Shown in pieces: positions 1 to 10,808 of a DNA stretch of 64,000 nucleotides. This stretch comes from Clarireedia homoeocarpa (Eukaryota > Ascomycota > Leotiomycetes > Helotiales > Rutstroemiaceae), in assembly GCA_001465935.1 (NCBI GenBank), contig LNKV01000049.1, positions 124,001 to 188,000 on the forward strand, written 5' to 3'. Position 1 is the stretch's first letter; every line of letters begins with the position of its first letter. Made by a program: the position numbers and the translations under genes. Under the pieces are notes generated by a model. That model was not told the origin of the DNA, made no database searches, and saw nothing but the letters and a program-made list of their open reading frames with translations.

Positions 1-728
1 GATCCGACAGCGCACCCGAAGGCGGCAGCGGAAGTCGGCTGACCTGAATAAAATCAGAACCATATCCTGTTAGGAAATCACTGGCCATCGCAGGCAATTG
101 CTTCTCATGGGACAAAGAGATGACAAGGCTGCGATGCTATCCGCGAGTACTGTGGGCTAAAGAAAAGCGTCGCCTTTAGGGTGACAAGAAACTTATAGAC
201 GAGACACGGAAACAGTGACTTACTTCCTCCCAATCGCCATCCATGGCTCTAACTGAAATTCCCGTTACCACGCCATGGTTATGTATATAAAAAGTGGTAG
301 CAAGCCCAAAAAATCGAATAAAGACGTCGGCGATGTCGATAAAGTTGATTGGGGGGTTCTAGTATTCTGCCACAAGGCACTTACCGCCATAGCAAGCCCT
401 GGCAAGCTTCTGTAACAGTAAATAGAACCAAATCCCCACCCAGATTCCTCCAAATCCCGAACCCAACATCAGGAACGCGCGAGCGCCAAACGCTCAATCT
501 TCGTTTCTCCAACTGGGCACATCTCGGCCGCTTGGAATTGTGCTTTGATCATAGTAAGTTCGTATTTCTCGTAGGTACATTTCTTATTTCTCCATGACAT
601 CTCATCTTTATCAAGTGATTCACCATCTCCTTCATCATTTTTAATTGCCATCATACTAGCTGGCCAGCCCTCTTGGCTTGAATGAAAGACATCATTACCC
701 CTCCATTCAGAACCTCCCAAACACCACT
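1..728. other. Gene-free left edge and 5' flank of the MFS gene
   Basis: Only short ORFs without recognisable protein character are present on either strand. The last 100-200 bases probably hold the promoter and 5' UTR of the transporter that starts at 729. No repeat or RNA gene was seen. Confidence 0.5.
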
Positions 729-2234
729 ATGGATTTCTACGATTCTGCCTTCCTGGTATTGATCTCAGCTTGCGGTATTCTGACATGGCGCCAATACCAC
801 ACGAAGGGAGATTCTGCAGAGGACAAGAGAAATGCGGATGTAGCGACGCCTTTAGCAAAGGCAGAAGCTAGCCGCTTTACCAAGCTATTCCTGACTGTGT
901 ACTGTCTGGTAATGGCCTCAGACTGGCTTCAAGGTATTACTTTCCCCGATGTTGCGGTAACTCTGCTAATCTATCGCACAGGTCCATACGTATACAGCCT
1001 GTACCATGACCAATTCGGGCTCGACGAGAAGACCGTAGCGCTCCTCTTCACAACCGGCTTTCTCTCCGGCGGCATATCCGGTTATTTTGTGGGATCATTC
1101 GCCGATAAATATGGTCGGAAATCAGCATGTCTGGTATTCTGCCTTACCTATTCGCTATCCTGCTTCTCAACGCTTTCCCCTAATACTCCAATTCTATTTC
1201 TTGGGCGGATATTCGGAGGGTTGAGCACGAGTTTGATGTACAGCGCATTCGAGAGCTGGATGGTCACAGAATATCATAAGAGGAATATACAACAAACAGG
1301 AACCAGTTTGAGTACTATGTTTGGAATTATGACTACGCTGAATAGTGTCACTGCGATTCTTTCTGGTGTGTTTAGTGAATGGCTGGTTCAGATCACAAAT
1401 GATAGAAGGATGCCTTTCATGGCATCAGCTGCTCTTTTGGGACTTTCGGCATATGTGATTACAGTGTACTGGGTATGCTAGCCTATTTGCTAAATCTATA
1501 TCCGAATCATGGCTGACCATTGACCGCAGACCGAGAATTACGGCGATAGCGCAACCCAACAGAAGCCCACCAAGCCTAGACAAACGTCCTCTAGCCGACC
1601 CTCATCGCGCAGCTCATCGCCCACTCCTGTACCGAGAGCTCCTGCAGCGAACTCCTCCGTGATAAGCCTTGTCTTAACCAATCCACGAATTTTCACTCTT
1701 GGGCTCGCCTCTTGTTTCTTCGAAGGCTCCATGTACCTCTTTGTATTCTTCTGGACTCCTGCTTTAAAGTCCACCCAGTCCCCTACTGCACCCTCCTTAC
1801 CTCTCGGAATGATATTCGCATCTTTCATGGCGTCCGTGATGCTCGGCTCCCTCCTCTTCACACATCTTTCTCCGCTCATAGCAACCAAGCTTCCTCCTTC
1901 TAGACTTCTTACCCTTATATTCTCTACGGCGTCAATTACCCTTCTTATCCCATTGCTCACTAAGTCTGAACCGATGACTTTCTTAGCATTTTGTGTTTTT
2001 GAGGGAATGGTTGGTATGTATTTCCCATCGATAGGATACCTGAAGGGAAAGGTGGTTGAAGATGGAGTAAGAGCGAGAGTCTATGGCGTCTTGAGAATAC
2101 CATTAAACACATTTGTCGTAGTAAGTCTAGCATTAGTAAAGGAAGGAGAAGCATACAGAAGAGGTGTGTTTTTAGTTTGCGGTGGTCTGCTGGTGGCTGT
2201 GAGTGGGATATTCCATCGGTTCGTTAAAGAGTAG
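729..2234 (+). CDS. MFSD5-type major facilitator (molybdate-anion transporter family)
   Basis: Predicted polytopic membrane transporter of 466 residues in three exons, with introns at 934-981 and 1473-1529. The MFSD5 hallmark SDWLQGPYVYSLY is created by joining exons 1 and 2, and is followed by GFLSGGISGYFVGSFADKYG with the MFS DxxGRK-like loop (ADKYGRK). The second half reads FFEGSMYLFVFFWTPAL, again typical of the family. A Ser/Pro/Thr-rich loop of about 30 residues at the start of exon 3 separates the two six-helix halves. In plants, algae and human cells this family is linked to molybdate uptake; the substrate here is inferred. The start at 729 is preferred over an in-frame ATG at 678 because it gives the usual short N-terminus. 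The 48-nt first intron is stop-free and in frame, so its removal is judged by homology. Confidence 0.85.
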
Positions 2235-4361
2235 GAGTAGAGCCGGTGACTGCAGATATTTAAGAAACGGGTTCAAAGCCTCTTAAAAGGCTAGGAGGTT
2301 TGCGTTAGAATTGTAAATCATAGGCTCTTTGCACGGCCGGTTGTTAATTGTTGCTGGTTCGAAGATTGGATATACCGGCGAAGACCCGTGCTGCTAGGGA
2401 CGACTGCGCTGAGCTGTAACGGAGCTGTAGATCTCAATGACGGAGCTTGAATATGAATTTTTATATTCAACTTAACATACCCAAAAGTATATGAACGGTC
2501 AGCTGCTATAGCTGCGCGAATGCTTGTGCTTTAAAAGTGGAAAGAACGAAACGGCGATTGTCATGGGTCGATCGTGAATGCGTCAGGGCCATGATCCAAA
2601 TGCGAAATATGACCGAGCCAATGCAGCACCCGAAAGTTCCTGTAATGCGAGAGACAAAAAAAGCGCATGCTGCAGAGGTCTCAAGAACTGACTTTCACCG
2701 CCGTAATGCATACTGTAGTAGATTTCAGAATGTTTCAGACTTGTGGTCGGTGGAGGGGGTTTCGAGCGACGAAATGGAAATGAGGTCGACGACAAGTTGC
2801 GGATCGGAGAAAAAGCTATCGAAATAGATTGAGCCCTCCAGCAGAAGCGTTGCTGATATGATAGACCTTCCGGTTTAGATGAATAGCAACACACAATATC
2901 GCTAATTAGTTGCTCTAAGGTGCAGGCTTCCTTAGGGTTATCGCCCGCCATAATCATGGATTTTCGAGTTGGTGACACTTTCTAATTTTGAAGCATACCG
3001 CAGGTAGCGTCGCCTAATAAAAACGGCTATAATGATTGTCCTTCTCGCAGGTTGGGAGCCGATATATTGAATATGCCAAAATAGGCATATCAAAGTTCAT
3101 ATGCTTCCGAATAATTTTCGTCCCAGTTATGCAATTCGCTTCCCCCTTGGGCGAATTTGCGTCGACTTGAACGTCATCTCGGGACATTCATAGCTTGAGA
3201 TCGTGAAGTCACAGCAACCCCTTAATTACCAATCTCTACTTTGACGTGCTCATTGGTGGCATTGCTGGAATGGGCACATAATGAAACTGGCGTCGGAAAA
3301 TGCAATCAATCCAACCGTTACCCTTCGTCCTTTGGAAGAATGATTCTTGCCGCTGTCGACATGTGAAGCCGGCTTCTCCCGTCCTAGAAATGAGGCACTT
3401 GCTGAAAGGATGAATGGTTGATTGATCAGGTTGTTCTCACTTTTAACTATAAAATCAGATGTTGATAAGACAATGTGCAACCATAACACCTTGCTGTGGA
3501 CACTTGCCAAGATCGAAACGACAACCTCACTATGCATAGAAATCCATACACAGCACTTACCCCTTGGATTTCACGATAATCTTTTGATGATCATGATTTT
3601 GACCCGCTGTCAAGTTTCCACCACTCGGAACTTGACGACACTGAGAAATTCCCTCAAATCCACAGGCTTCTACCCAAATCCGAGTTATGTCTGTAACGCA
3701 GCATGAGCTATTTCACCAAACGGCCCACTGCAGGTACCTGAGCGACTTTCCATACCCTTGGAACAGGTAGAATGAAGCTTTCATCGGATTCCGATCGGAC
3801 TGAGTCTGACGACTAAGCCTTGTGATGGTGGTTGCAGTTTTAGGAAGTTGCTCCGCCACTTTGTGTTGGTTGATGTTGGCCAATGTTGGCCGTTTCAATA
3901 TTGAGCATTACGAGGGAGGCAGGGTTTAATATTTTGAGGAGGATTTGGGGACATGCACGTGAATGTTCCTCCGGATAAAATTTTACCCACTTACGTATAA
4001 GGGCGCATTTTGAGAACGGCGGCAAATGCTCCACTATTTTAGCATTCTTTAGACGTCAGCTGTTTTCATCCTTCTCGAGGTTTTTGTTTCCGTCGTCTGT
4101 CGTTCTGATTTCGATTTTTCGATACGGCTTCTGGCATTGCGATATGCTGAATTATGTTGGCTACTAACAAAGCATAGCAATCTTTGCTCTATTCATTGAG
4201 TCATATTGCCAGATCCCAAAATAGGTATCGTATTACCAGATCTAACACGAGGCACAACGCATGTCGTTCGAGGTCGAGCTTCCAAGCTTAGCGGCTGTAT
4301 GTTTCAGCCCAACTAAGCCGGGCAGGTAGCACAGCCGCGCAAGTTACCCGAATCCACTGTG

Positions 4362-4374
4362 CGGGGAACTTCGG
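4362..4374 (-). promoter_or_regulatory. Candidate AcuK/AcuM-type site (CCGN7CCG on the minus strand)
   Basis: The plus strand reads CGGGGAACTTCGG, which is CCG-N7-CCG on the other strand. Zn2Cys6 activators of gluconeogenesis are reported to use paired CCG half-sites with a 7-base spacer. It lies about 1.1 kb before the PEP carboxykinase ATG. A match of this kind is expected roughly once per 2 kb by chance, so this one alone is weak. Confidence 0.2.
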
Positions 4375-5048
4375 AGCATGTGAAGGGCATTTTGTGGGGA
4401 TTCAGTAAGGGGGTGGTGGAGAGGGATACGTTATCGATATCGACCTGTCCCACCACCGGAAGATCTATCACGGAAGATCTCTGAGCGAGACGACATGTTA
4501 ACATTGTGACAGGATGAGTCGAGACACGATGTATGGCATCGCATACGCCACGGTAAGAAAACATGTGCGGAGTAGGGATGTTTTAGTATTCATCTGGACC
4601 TCCTTGTTGTGAGACAATAACTACAGTAGTCCTTTTGGCAGTTCCCCTCAGTCTCAAATCTGCTCGCGTGAGCATTAGCCCCTAATGAAGGAACAGGCCG
4701 ATTGGGGACAATATATTACTGTATACCTATTAGCTAATTGTTCTGGTGATTAAGGACAATGTATTCCAAGCGAATGTCCTAGAGGACCAGACTTAAATGC
4801 CGTAGTAGTTGCAACCTCATATTCGAGAGGTATTTTGGCTGAATTGCCAGGCTCAAATACGATGGTTTTATGCTAGGCTACTTCGTCTGATACTGCATTG
4901 ACCTTCCTAGAGTCATACAATGTTGATCTTTTGAACTGCCTTTCGATCCTGCATCGTGCATCTTGGAGTTGTACATTGTAAGTCATCTTTTGCGCGATAA
5001 TTTTCACGTCCATTTTCTGCATCTTCCGCCCCAGCTCACGTACCCCTA

Positions 5049-5054
5049 CCCCAC
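5049..5054 (-). promoter_or_regulatory. Candidate CreA-type carbon repression site
   Basis: CCCCAC is the reverse complement of GTGGGG, fitting the CreA consensus SYGGRG, in a C-rich patch about 410 bp before the PEP carboxykinase start. Glucose repression of this gene is established in fungi; the site itself is only a short consensus match. Confidence 0.2.
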
Positions 5055-5150
5055 CACCCCTAGCCTCCTTCGTACACGGTATTTCTGAAATCATCATTCG
5101 ATTGTCTGAGTCGCTCCTGGACATGCAAACGTTGAGATCTCGAACTCCTT

Positions 5151-5163
5151 CCGTAGTTACCCG
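5151..5163 (+). promoter_or_regulatory. Candidate AcuK/AcuM-type site (CCGN7CCG)
   Basis: The bases are CCG TAGTTAC CCG, 299 bp upstream of the PEP carboxykinase ATG. Spacing and position fit a site for the AcuK/AcuM pair of gluconeogenesis activators, and an AcuK-type gene lies in this same window at 33.4 kb. This is inference from a six-base match. Confidence 0.35.
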
Positions 5164-5461
5164 GCATTCCCGATTAAACAACATTCCTTTTCCGGCATTA
5201 CCCATTGCGGCCAATAATATTCGCCTAATTTGCTATACGCCGTCTTCTCTACTCCACAACCATCATTATTCCAACCAAGTTCGGCATAAACAGAACTATG
5301 ACACCCGAATAATGTCAAAATCGACTATGGATAAGAAGGCTTGGGATCCCATTCAAAGGACTGCCTCGCCCTATCCTGATAAAAACAGTGTCGGTCCTCA
5401 TCTCACTGCAAAGCAATCTCCCACGAACAACTATCATTCTTCGTCACTCTCCACTCTCAAA

Positions 5462-7925
5462 ATGGTTTCCACACATCATTCAGTCAACAGAACATGTCAG
5501 TATCTCTATCTACGTCTCATTTGCGGCTTCATTGTCCCTACACGCCGCAATTGATCACAACTTTTGCGTACATGCTGGGTCTATCTTCACCTACAGCGAT
5601 CGTCGAGCAGTTCTCATCACACCTTGTCCATAGCTTCTCCATAGCTTCAATGCTAACATATGCTACCTTCTAGCACTGCATCCAAGTGGTGTTCAACCCC
5701 AAGTTGAGCATACTGAGCTCGAGGAGGAACTTCACGAGAAAGCACACATTGATTACGACAGAGTAGCTATTGTATGATCCTCCATCCCCTCCCCCCTCTC
5801 CCCCCCAAACTTTTCGTTCTTCAGTATCTAATTTCTTCTCCTTCACCAGGTTCCAAATCCAAGTGTTGCAGCACTTTACGAAGATGCCCTTGTCTACGAA
5901 ACTGGCTCAGCCATCACATCCACCGGTGCGCTCACCGCATACTCCGGAGCTAAGACAGGTCGTTCACCGCTAGATAAAAGAATTGTCAAAGAGCCCAGCT
6001 CGGAAAACGACGTTTGGTGGGGACCAGTCAACAAGCCCATGACACCTGATGTAAGAGAAACATATTCCCTTTTTTAGGTTGTCCATGTGCTCGACTTTTG
6101 CATATTTCTACACTCCGGGGATCGGTCTACAGCAGACATTAGGATTTTCATTACGATGGAAAACATCCTCTCCACGTCTCAAATTCATCTTCATCAATTC
6201 CAATACATCTCTGCCCCTAGCAAGTTTTCAGTTTTGCCCCGCAGTTTCATATCGTCATAACTCTTGGTTACCCTCGGCTTTACTTTATCTTCAAACTAGC
6301 AAAATGCGGGGTGCATGGTTACCGACGAACCCACCCTAGTCCATGTTGCCGCTATTATTAGATTTTCCTATTCCTCCCTTCCTCGTTTATCGCATATGTC
6401 TTGGCTCTGGGAATTAACATTATTGTAGGTATGGAGAATTAATCGCGAACGTGCTATCGATTACCTAAATACAAGGAACCGCATCTATGTTGTGGACGGG
6501 TTTGCAGGATGGGACGAAAAATACAGAATCAAAGTCCGAGTCGTCTGCGCTCGTGCTTATCATGCGCTCTTCATGCGCAATATGCTTATTAGACCAGACC
6601 GCAAAGACCTTGAACATTTCCACCCGGATTACACCATCTACAATGCAGGGTCTTTCCCTGCCAATAGATATACCGAGGGCATGACTTCAGGTACTTCAGT
6701 TGCGATTAACTTTGCCGACAAGGAGATGGTTATCCTCGGTACCGAGTATGCTGGAGAGATGAAGAAGGGTGTCTTCACAGTGCTTTTCTATGAGATGCCA
6801 GTCAAGCACAATGTCCTGACTCTTCACTCGTCCGCAAACGAAGGTAAGGATGGAGATGTAACAGTCTTCTTCGGGCTTTCTGGTACTGGAAAGACGACAC
6901 TTTCAGCAGATCCCAATCGTGCCTTGATCGGCGACGATGAGCACTGCTGGAGTGATCGTGGTGTCTTCAACATCGAGGGTGGTGTAAGTGCTCCAGAGCC
7001 ATGTTTAATTGCCTCGTTAATAATATTTTACAGTGTTACGCAAAGTGCATTGGTCTTTCTGGTGAAAAGGAGCCCGATATTTTCAACGCCATCAAGTTCG
7101 GTTCCGTCCTTGAGAACGTTGTCTTTGACCCAGTCACACGTCTTGTTGATTATGACGATACAACCTTGACGGAAAATACTCGCTGGTATGTTCACACGTG
7201 CACGCTTTCCCTATCAGTATTGACCCTTTGTAGTGCATACCCAATCGAATACATTCACAACGCCAAGATTCCTTGCCTTTCCACAAACCACCCAAGTAAC
7301 ATCATCCTTCTCACATGCGACGCCCGTGGGGTCCTTCCACCCATCTCAAAACTTAACTCCGCACAAACCATGTTCCACTTCATCTCTGGTTACACCTCAA
7401 AGATGGCTGGTACTGAAGATGGTGTCACAGAGCCACAAGCTACATTCTCATCTTGTTTCGCTCAACCTTTCTTGGCTCTCCACCCCATGCGTTACGCCAA
7501 AATGTTGGCTGATAAGATCGAGCACCACAAGGCGAATGCCTGGTTGTTAAACACAGGATGGGTTGGAGCTGGTGCTACCACTGGTGGCAAGCGTTGCCCG
7601 TAAGTTGACAATATTTTTGTGCGAATCCTGTCGCTGACCGTTCCACAGACTGAAATATACCCGTGCTATCCTTGATGCCATTCACTCTGGAGAGCTGGCT
7701 CAGGTGGAGTATGAGAACTATGATACATTCAACCTTCAAGTACCCAAGACTTGCAGCAACGTGCCATCAGAATTATTGAATCCTAGAAATGCATGGAGTC
7801 AGGGGGATGAAAGTTTTAAGGCCGAGGTCACCAAACTTGGCGTGCTCTTCGTTGAGAACTTCAAGAAATACCAGTCGGAAGCGACTGAGGATGTTATCGC
7901 TGCTGGACCTGCTGTGAAGATTTAA
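5462..7925 (+). CDS. acuF: Phosphoenolpyruvate carboxykinase (ATP)
   Basis: Cytosolic gluconeogenic enzyme converting oxaloacetate and ATP to phosphoenolpyruvate, CO2 and ADP. The protein has 560 residues in seven exons; introns are 5496-5673, 5772-5849, 6051-6428, 6984-7033, 7186-7233 and 7600-7648. Diagnostic parts are YSGAKTGRSPLDKR near the N-terminus, the P-loop GLSGTGKTTLSADP, the adjoining GDDEHCW and NIEGGCYAKCI joined across intron 4, and NTGWVGAGATTGGKRCP near the end. Length is normal for fungal enzymes. The start gives the short N-terminus usual for fungi (MVSTHHSVNRT), but the frame stays open upstream to 5102. Intron 3 (378 nt) is unusually long for this window. Paired-CCG and CreA-like sites upstream fit control by gluconeogenesis activators and glucose repression. 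The symbol follows Aspergillus usage. Confidence 0.95.
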
Positions 7926-8575
7926 ATGTCGTTTCTTTAGCTGTGGTTGGTATGGAATTGGGATATAATGATCAAACGTCCGGCGTTGCCTTCGGCATTT
8001 AATATATGTACAGTACCACTGAGCATTGGGAATGATAAACTGAATAGTCAAGTCCATCGAATGACCTCAGTCGGTTACAGTGCAATTTGTAAGGACGTGA
8101 TGCTGGTGCAGACTTTAAGTTGCTGTTTATTCTGCAGAAGCTCAACTTGGTGTGATTAAGGAGTGATCCGCTGCGGAGCTGTACTCCGACAGCCTCCTTG
8201 ATGAGGCTGGAGGGAGATGGATTCCACGGGATCCTACACATGAATCCCTCCGTTCCGTTTCGAAAGAGTTACCTGATTTGTCAACCATCTTTATAGACAT
8301 GTTATTGTGAGATAGCGATCTCTTTCTATCAAAAGTGTGAACAACGAGAATCCACGTTACAAGTTCCCTATCAAATGCAAGAAAGTTAGTTTCTAGACTA
8401 GTTCTAGACGGGAATCCATCGGCTCGTATGTACCAACACATCCCGCCCTTTCCTTAATCTGCACCTCAGTCCGCAAAAAGTAAAATCCATCACCTCCCAT
8501 CTCCCACCAATTTCCACAGCCCTGCATCATATCCCAAACACGAATTGAACAATTAGGAAGAGCGAGGAAAATACA
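7926..8575. other. Intergenic region between PEP carboxykinase and the TCO89-like gene
   Basis: No supported gene. It should hold the 3' UTR of PEP carboxykinase and the promoter and leader of the following gene. Only short ORFs without family features are present. Confidence 0.5.
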
Positions 8576-10180
8576 ATGCCCCCTCCAGCGCAGTCAGAAC
8601 TTCCTTCTCAATCCCAATCACAATTACGGCCCAGTTTATCCGCCCATCACCGCTCCACGTCTTCCATCACTAGCCAACAAACAGATTCTCCAGCTGGTAC
8701 GCCTCCTGCTACACAGCATAAGACGAAAGGTGGACAGAAACATGTTGTAGGCCATAAGCATGGGTATGCTCACGGACGAGTCTCTAGCAGTAAGGCTTTG
8801 CACAAATTGCCTCGAGATAAGAACAATTCAAGTAACAATCTTCTTCGCAAAAACAATTCCCAGACAGGGTTAAAGAATCTGAAACGCAATCGATCGAGCC
8901 CCGACGTTCAGGATAAGAATTCCGCGAACAACCGACGACCAACCTCCTCAGATGGCACAGAAGGAAAAAAGCGGCCAGCTAGTGTACATTTCGAAATCGG
9001 AGACAGCACACCAGGCAAGGCTATCGATGAAGGCGATTGGGAAGAAGCAAGCTCCAGCGCAAGCCCAGCAATAAGTAGGAGTGCCAGCATCAGCGCCAGA
9101 CAATCCGCTCCCAATTCTACTACAAATTCACGTCCAGAAACTCCGCTCCAGTCACCGAGCCAGAAATCTATTGCAAGCAGTAACGCTACCGGCGGAAAAG
9201 GAGCAACGAACCGCTCTGCTTCCAGCGCAGACGCGAAGGTCATCACTGAGAAATTATTACAAAGAGGACCCAGTCATCATTCGACTACCACGAAAATGAG
9301 TTTGGCGACCGCCACTCCCACGCCTTTAGCAGGCCATACGCCTTCTTCGAGTATCGACCGCGCCGGAGCAATGGGCGGGAAAAGCTTAGGTCCCGGGACT
9401 GCCAGTGGGAACCAAGAATTAATATCACGCTTCGTAGGCGGCTCTGGCACACCAGGAGATAATTCTCCAAAGTTTAATAATGTGACCCATGAAGCATTGC
9501 ACTCTCGTACATCGGTGAACACTAATGGAAACGGAGAGCTTGGCAGAGCCCGATCGATGGGTAATTTGGCTCGCCATAATGATATTGACGACGAAGAGGA
9601 ATCAGCGCTCTTACCACGTTCGAGGAAGAGTTCTACATCAGGCACACCGGTACCTCCAAATGCGTATAATTCCCGCACGCAACAAAAACTGTGGTTGCAG
9701 CGGGCGAGTTCGAATATTGAGCCGGCGCGTGAAGGGTTAGGAGCCTTATCTATGCTGAATGGAGGCGGTGGCGGTATGGGCATGACGGGAAGTGGATTAG
9801 GATTAGGCAATATGTATGATGGACGGGATCCGCGGATAAAAGTGCAGCTCGAGCGAACCGGATCCGAATATCTAGTTGTGAGAAGGTTCCAAGACCCGAT
9901 AGGACGCGGAATAAAGAGACTAGAGAAGATGGGAGTGGTAGGAGGAAAACATATCCCTGGTAAAGGGGTTAACGGAAGTGCGTTGAGCAGGAACGGCAGT
10001 CTGAAAGAAAGGAATGGCAATGCGTCACGCAGGAGTGTTCCGAAGCAGAATTATGACGAGGATAGAAGTGGGAGTGGTGGAGATGGAGAGGCTAAGCTCA
10101 ATGGCGAGGATGAGGGCATCGGTGCTCTGCTGAGAAGTCTATGGGATAAGAATTGCGATATTAGTGGGAGCGCGGATTAA
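8576..10180 (+). CDS. TORC1 subunit TCO89-like protein
   Basis: Single-exon protein of 534 residues, largely disordered and rich in Ser, Asn, Gly and charged residues. An N-terminal basic His/Lys patch (KHVVGHKHGYAHGR, then SKALHKL) is followed by long Ser/Thr-rich linkers. The C-terminal third has the conserved block of the fungal TCO89 family: acidic DDEEESALLPRSRKSS, then RTQQKLWLQRASS, then SEYLVVRRFQDP, and a short terminal helix ending LWDKNCDISGSAD. Tco89 is a fungus-specific, vacuole-associated part of TOR complex 1 that supports nutrient signalling and cell integrity. The assignment rests on these motifs and general composition. The downstream GTAAAC is probably not a splice donor because the terminal motif is already complete. 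Confidence 0.75.
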   Translation: MPPPAQSELPSQSQSQLRPSLSAHHRSTSSITSQQTDSPAGTPPATQHKTKGGQKHVVGHKHGYAHGRVSSSKALHKLPRDKNNSSNNLLRKNNSQTGLKNLKRNRSSPDVQDKNSANNRRPTSSDGTEGKKRPASVHFEIGDSTPGKAIDEGDWEEASSSASPAISRSASISARQSAPNSTTNSRPETPLQSPSQKSIASSNATGGKGATNRSASSADAKVITEKLLQRGPSHHSTTTKMSLATATPTPLAGHTPSSSIDRAGAMGGKSLGPGTASGNQELISRFVGGSGTPGDNSPKFNNVTHEALHSRTSVNTNGNGELGRARSMGNLARHNDIDDEEESALLPRSRKSSTSGTPVPPNAYNSRTQQKLWLQRASSNIEPAREGLGALSMLNGGGGGMGMTGSGLGLGNMYDGRDPRIKVQLERTGSEYLVVRRFQDPIGRGIKRLEKMGVVGGKHIPGKGVNGSALSRNGSLKERNGNASRRSVPKQNYDEDRSGSGGDGEAKLNGEDEGIGALLRSLWDKNCDISGSAD

Positions 10181-10808
10181 GGTAAACGAATTCCTCAAAT
10201 CCGCTGGAAAGGACAATGGAGTTTTGCAGGTATGGGATTGAATGGGTTTATATGGTTACATGGATGGATCGAATGGCTGAAGGTTGGCTATTGGAGTTTT
10301 ACTTTTGGCAAGCACAAATCAGATTAGATTGGATCAGCATGATCAGGCGTCTAGATGAATCTTTTGGGCCTGGTCTGCTTTGCTCTGATCTGGTCTGACA
10401 TGATGCGAAAAGTGGTTTATGAACCGTTTATTAGCTACCACTGGTACTTTTTATGTAATGTTTTTTTTAATTCAGACCTTTCATTGAACGGGCCAACTTA
10501 AAAGGTAAAGCAAGGGCAAATCAGTTAGACATCATTGAGCCCTAGAGATCATGAAAGCTGAGGGGACATTTTGACGAGCGTTATGGTTGTGTCTGTTGTA
10601 CATAGCTGGTAGATAGATGAGACGGGGACAGCATTAGAGAGGAATTCCGGGACTATGAATGAACGGCCGATTAATTAACCAAATCGTTTGTCGATGATTG
10701 GATGGATGTGAACATTGCTACTGACGAAACGCAATCAGATTGATTTTCTTCCTACTACATCACTTATTCAAATGCCCCCATACCTCAGGTATATCTAAAC
10801 CCATCAGC
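10181..10808. other. Convergent intergenic region
   Basis: This is the space between the 3' ends of the TCO89-like gene and Bfr2. It is AT-rich, with a short T-run near 10463, and no gene or RNA was seen. Confidence 0.5.

Larger units (their letters stand above)
2235..5461. other. 3.2-kb intergenic region upstream of PEP carboxykinase
   Basis: No ORF here has family signatures. The longest (131 codons on the minus strand at 2583-2978) is low-complexity and unconvincing. The right-hand kilobase probably contains the PEP carboxykinase promoter and leader; candidate regulator sites are listed separately. No tandem repeats or obvious transposon remnants were seen. Confidence 0.5.

Noticed and set aside
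2340..2380. tRNA-like TGGTTCGAAG sequence
   Set aside because: No matching T-arm or acceptor stem could be formed.
9277..10020. 247-codon antisense ORF inside the TCO89-like gene
   Set aside because: A shadow of the low-complexity sense coding region.
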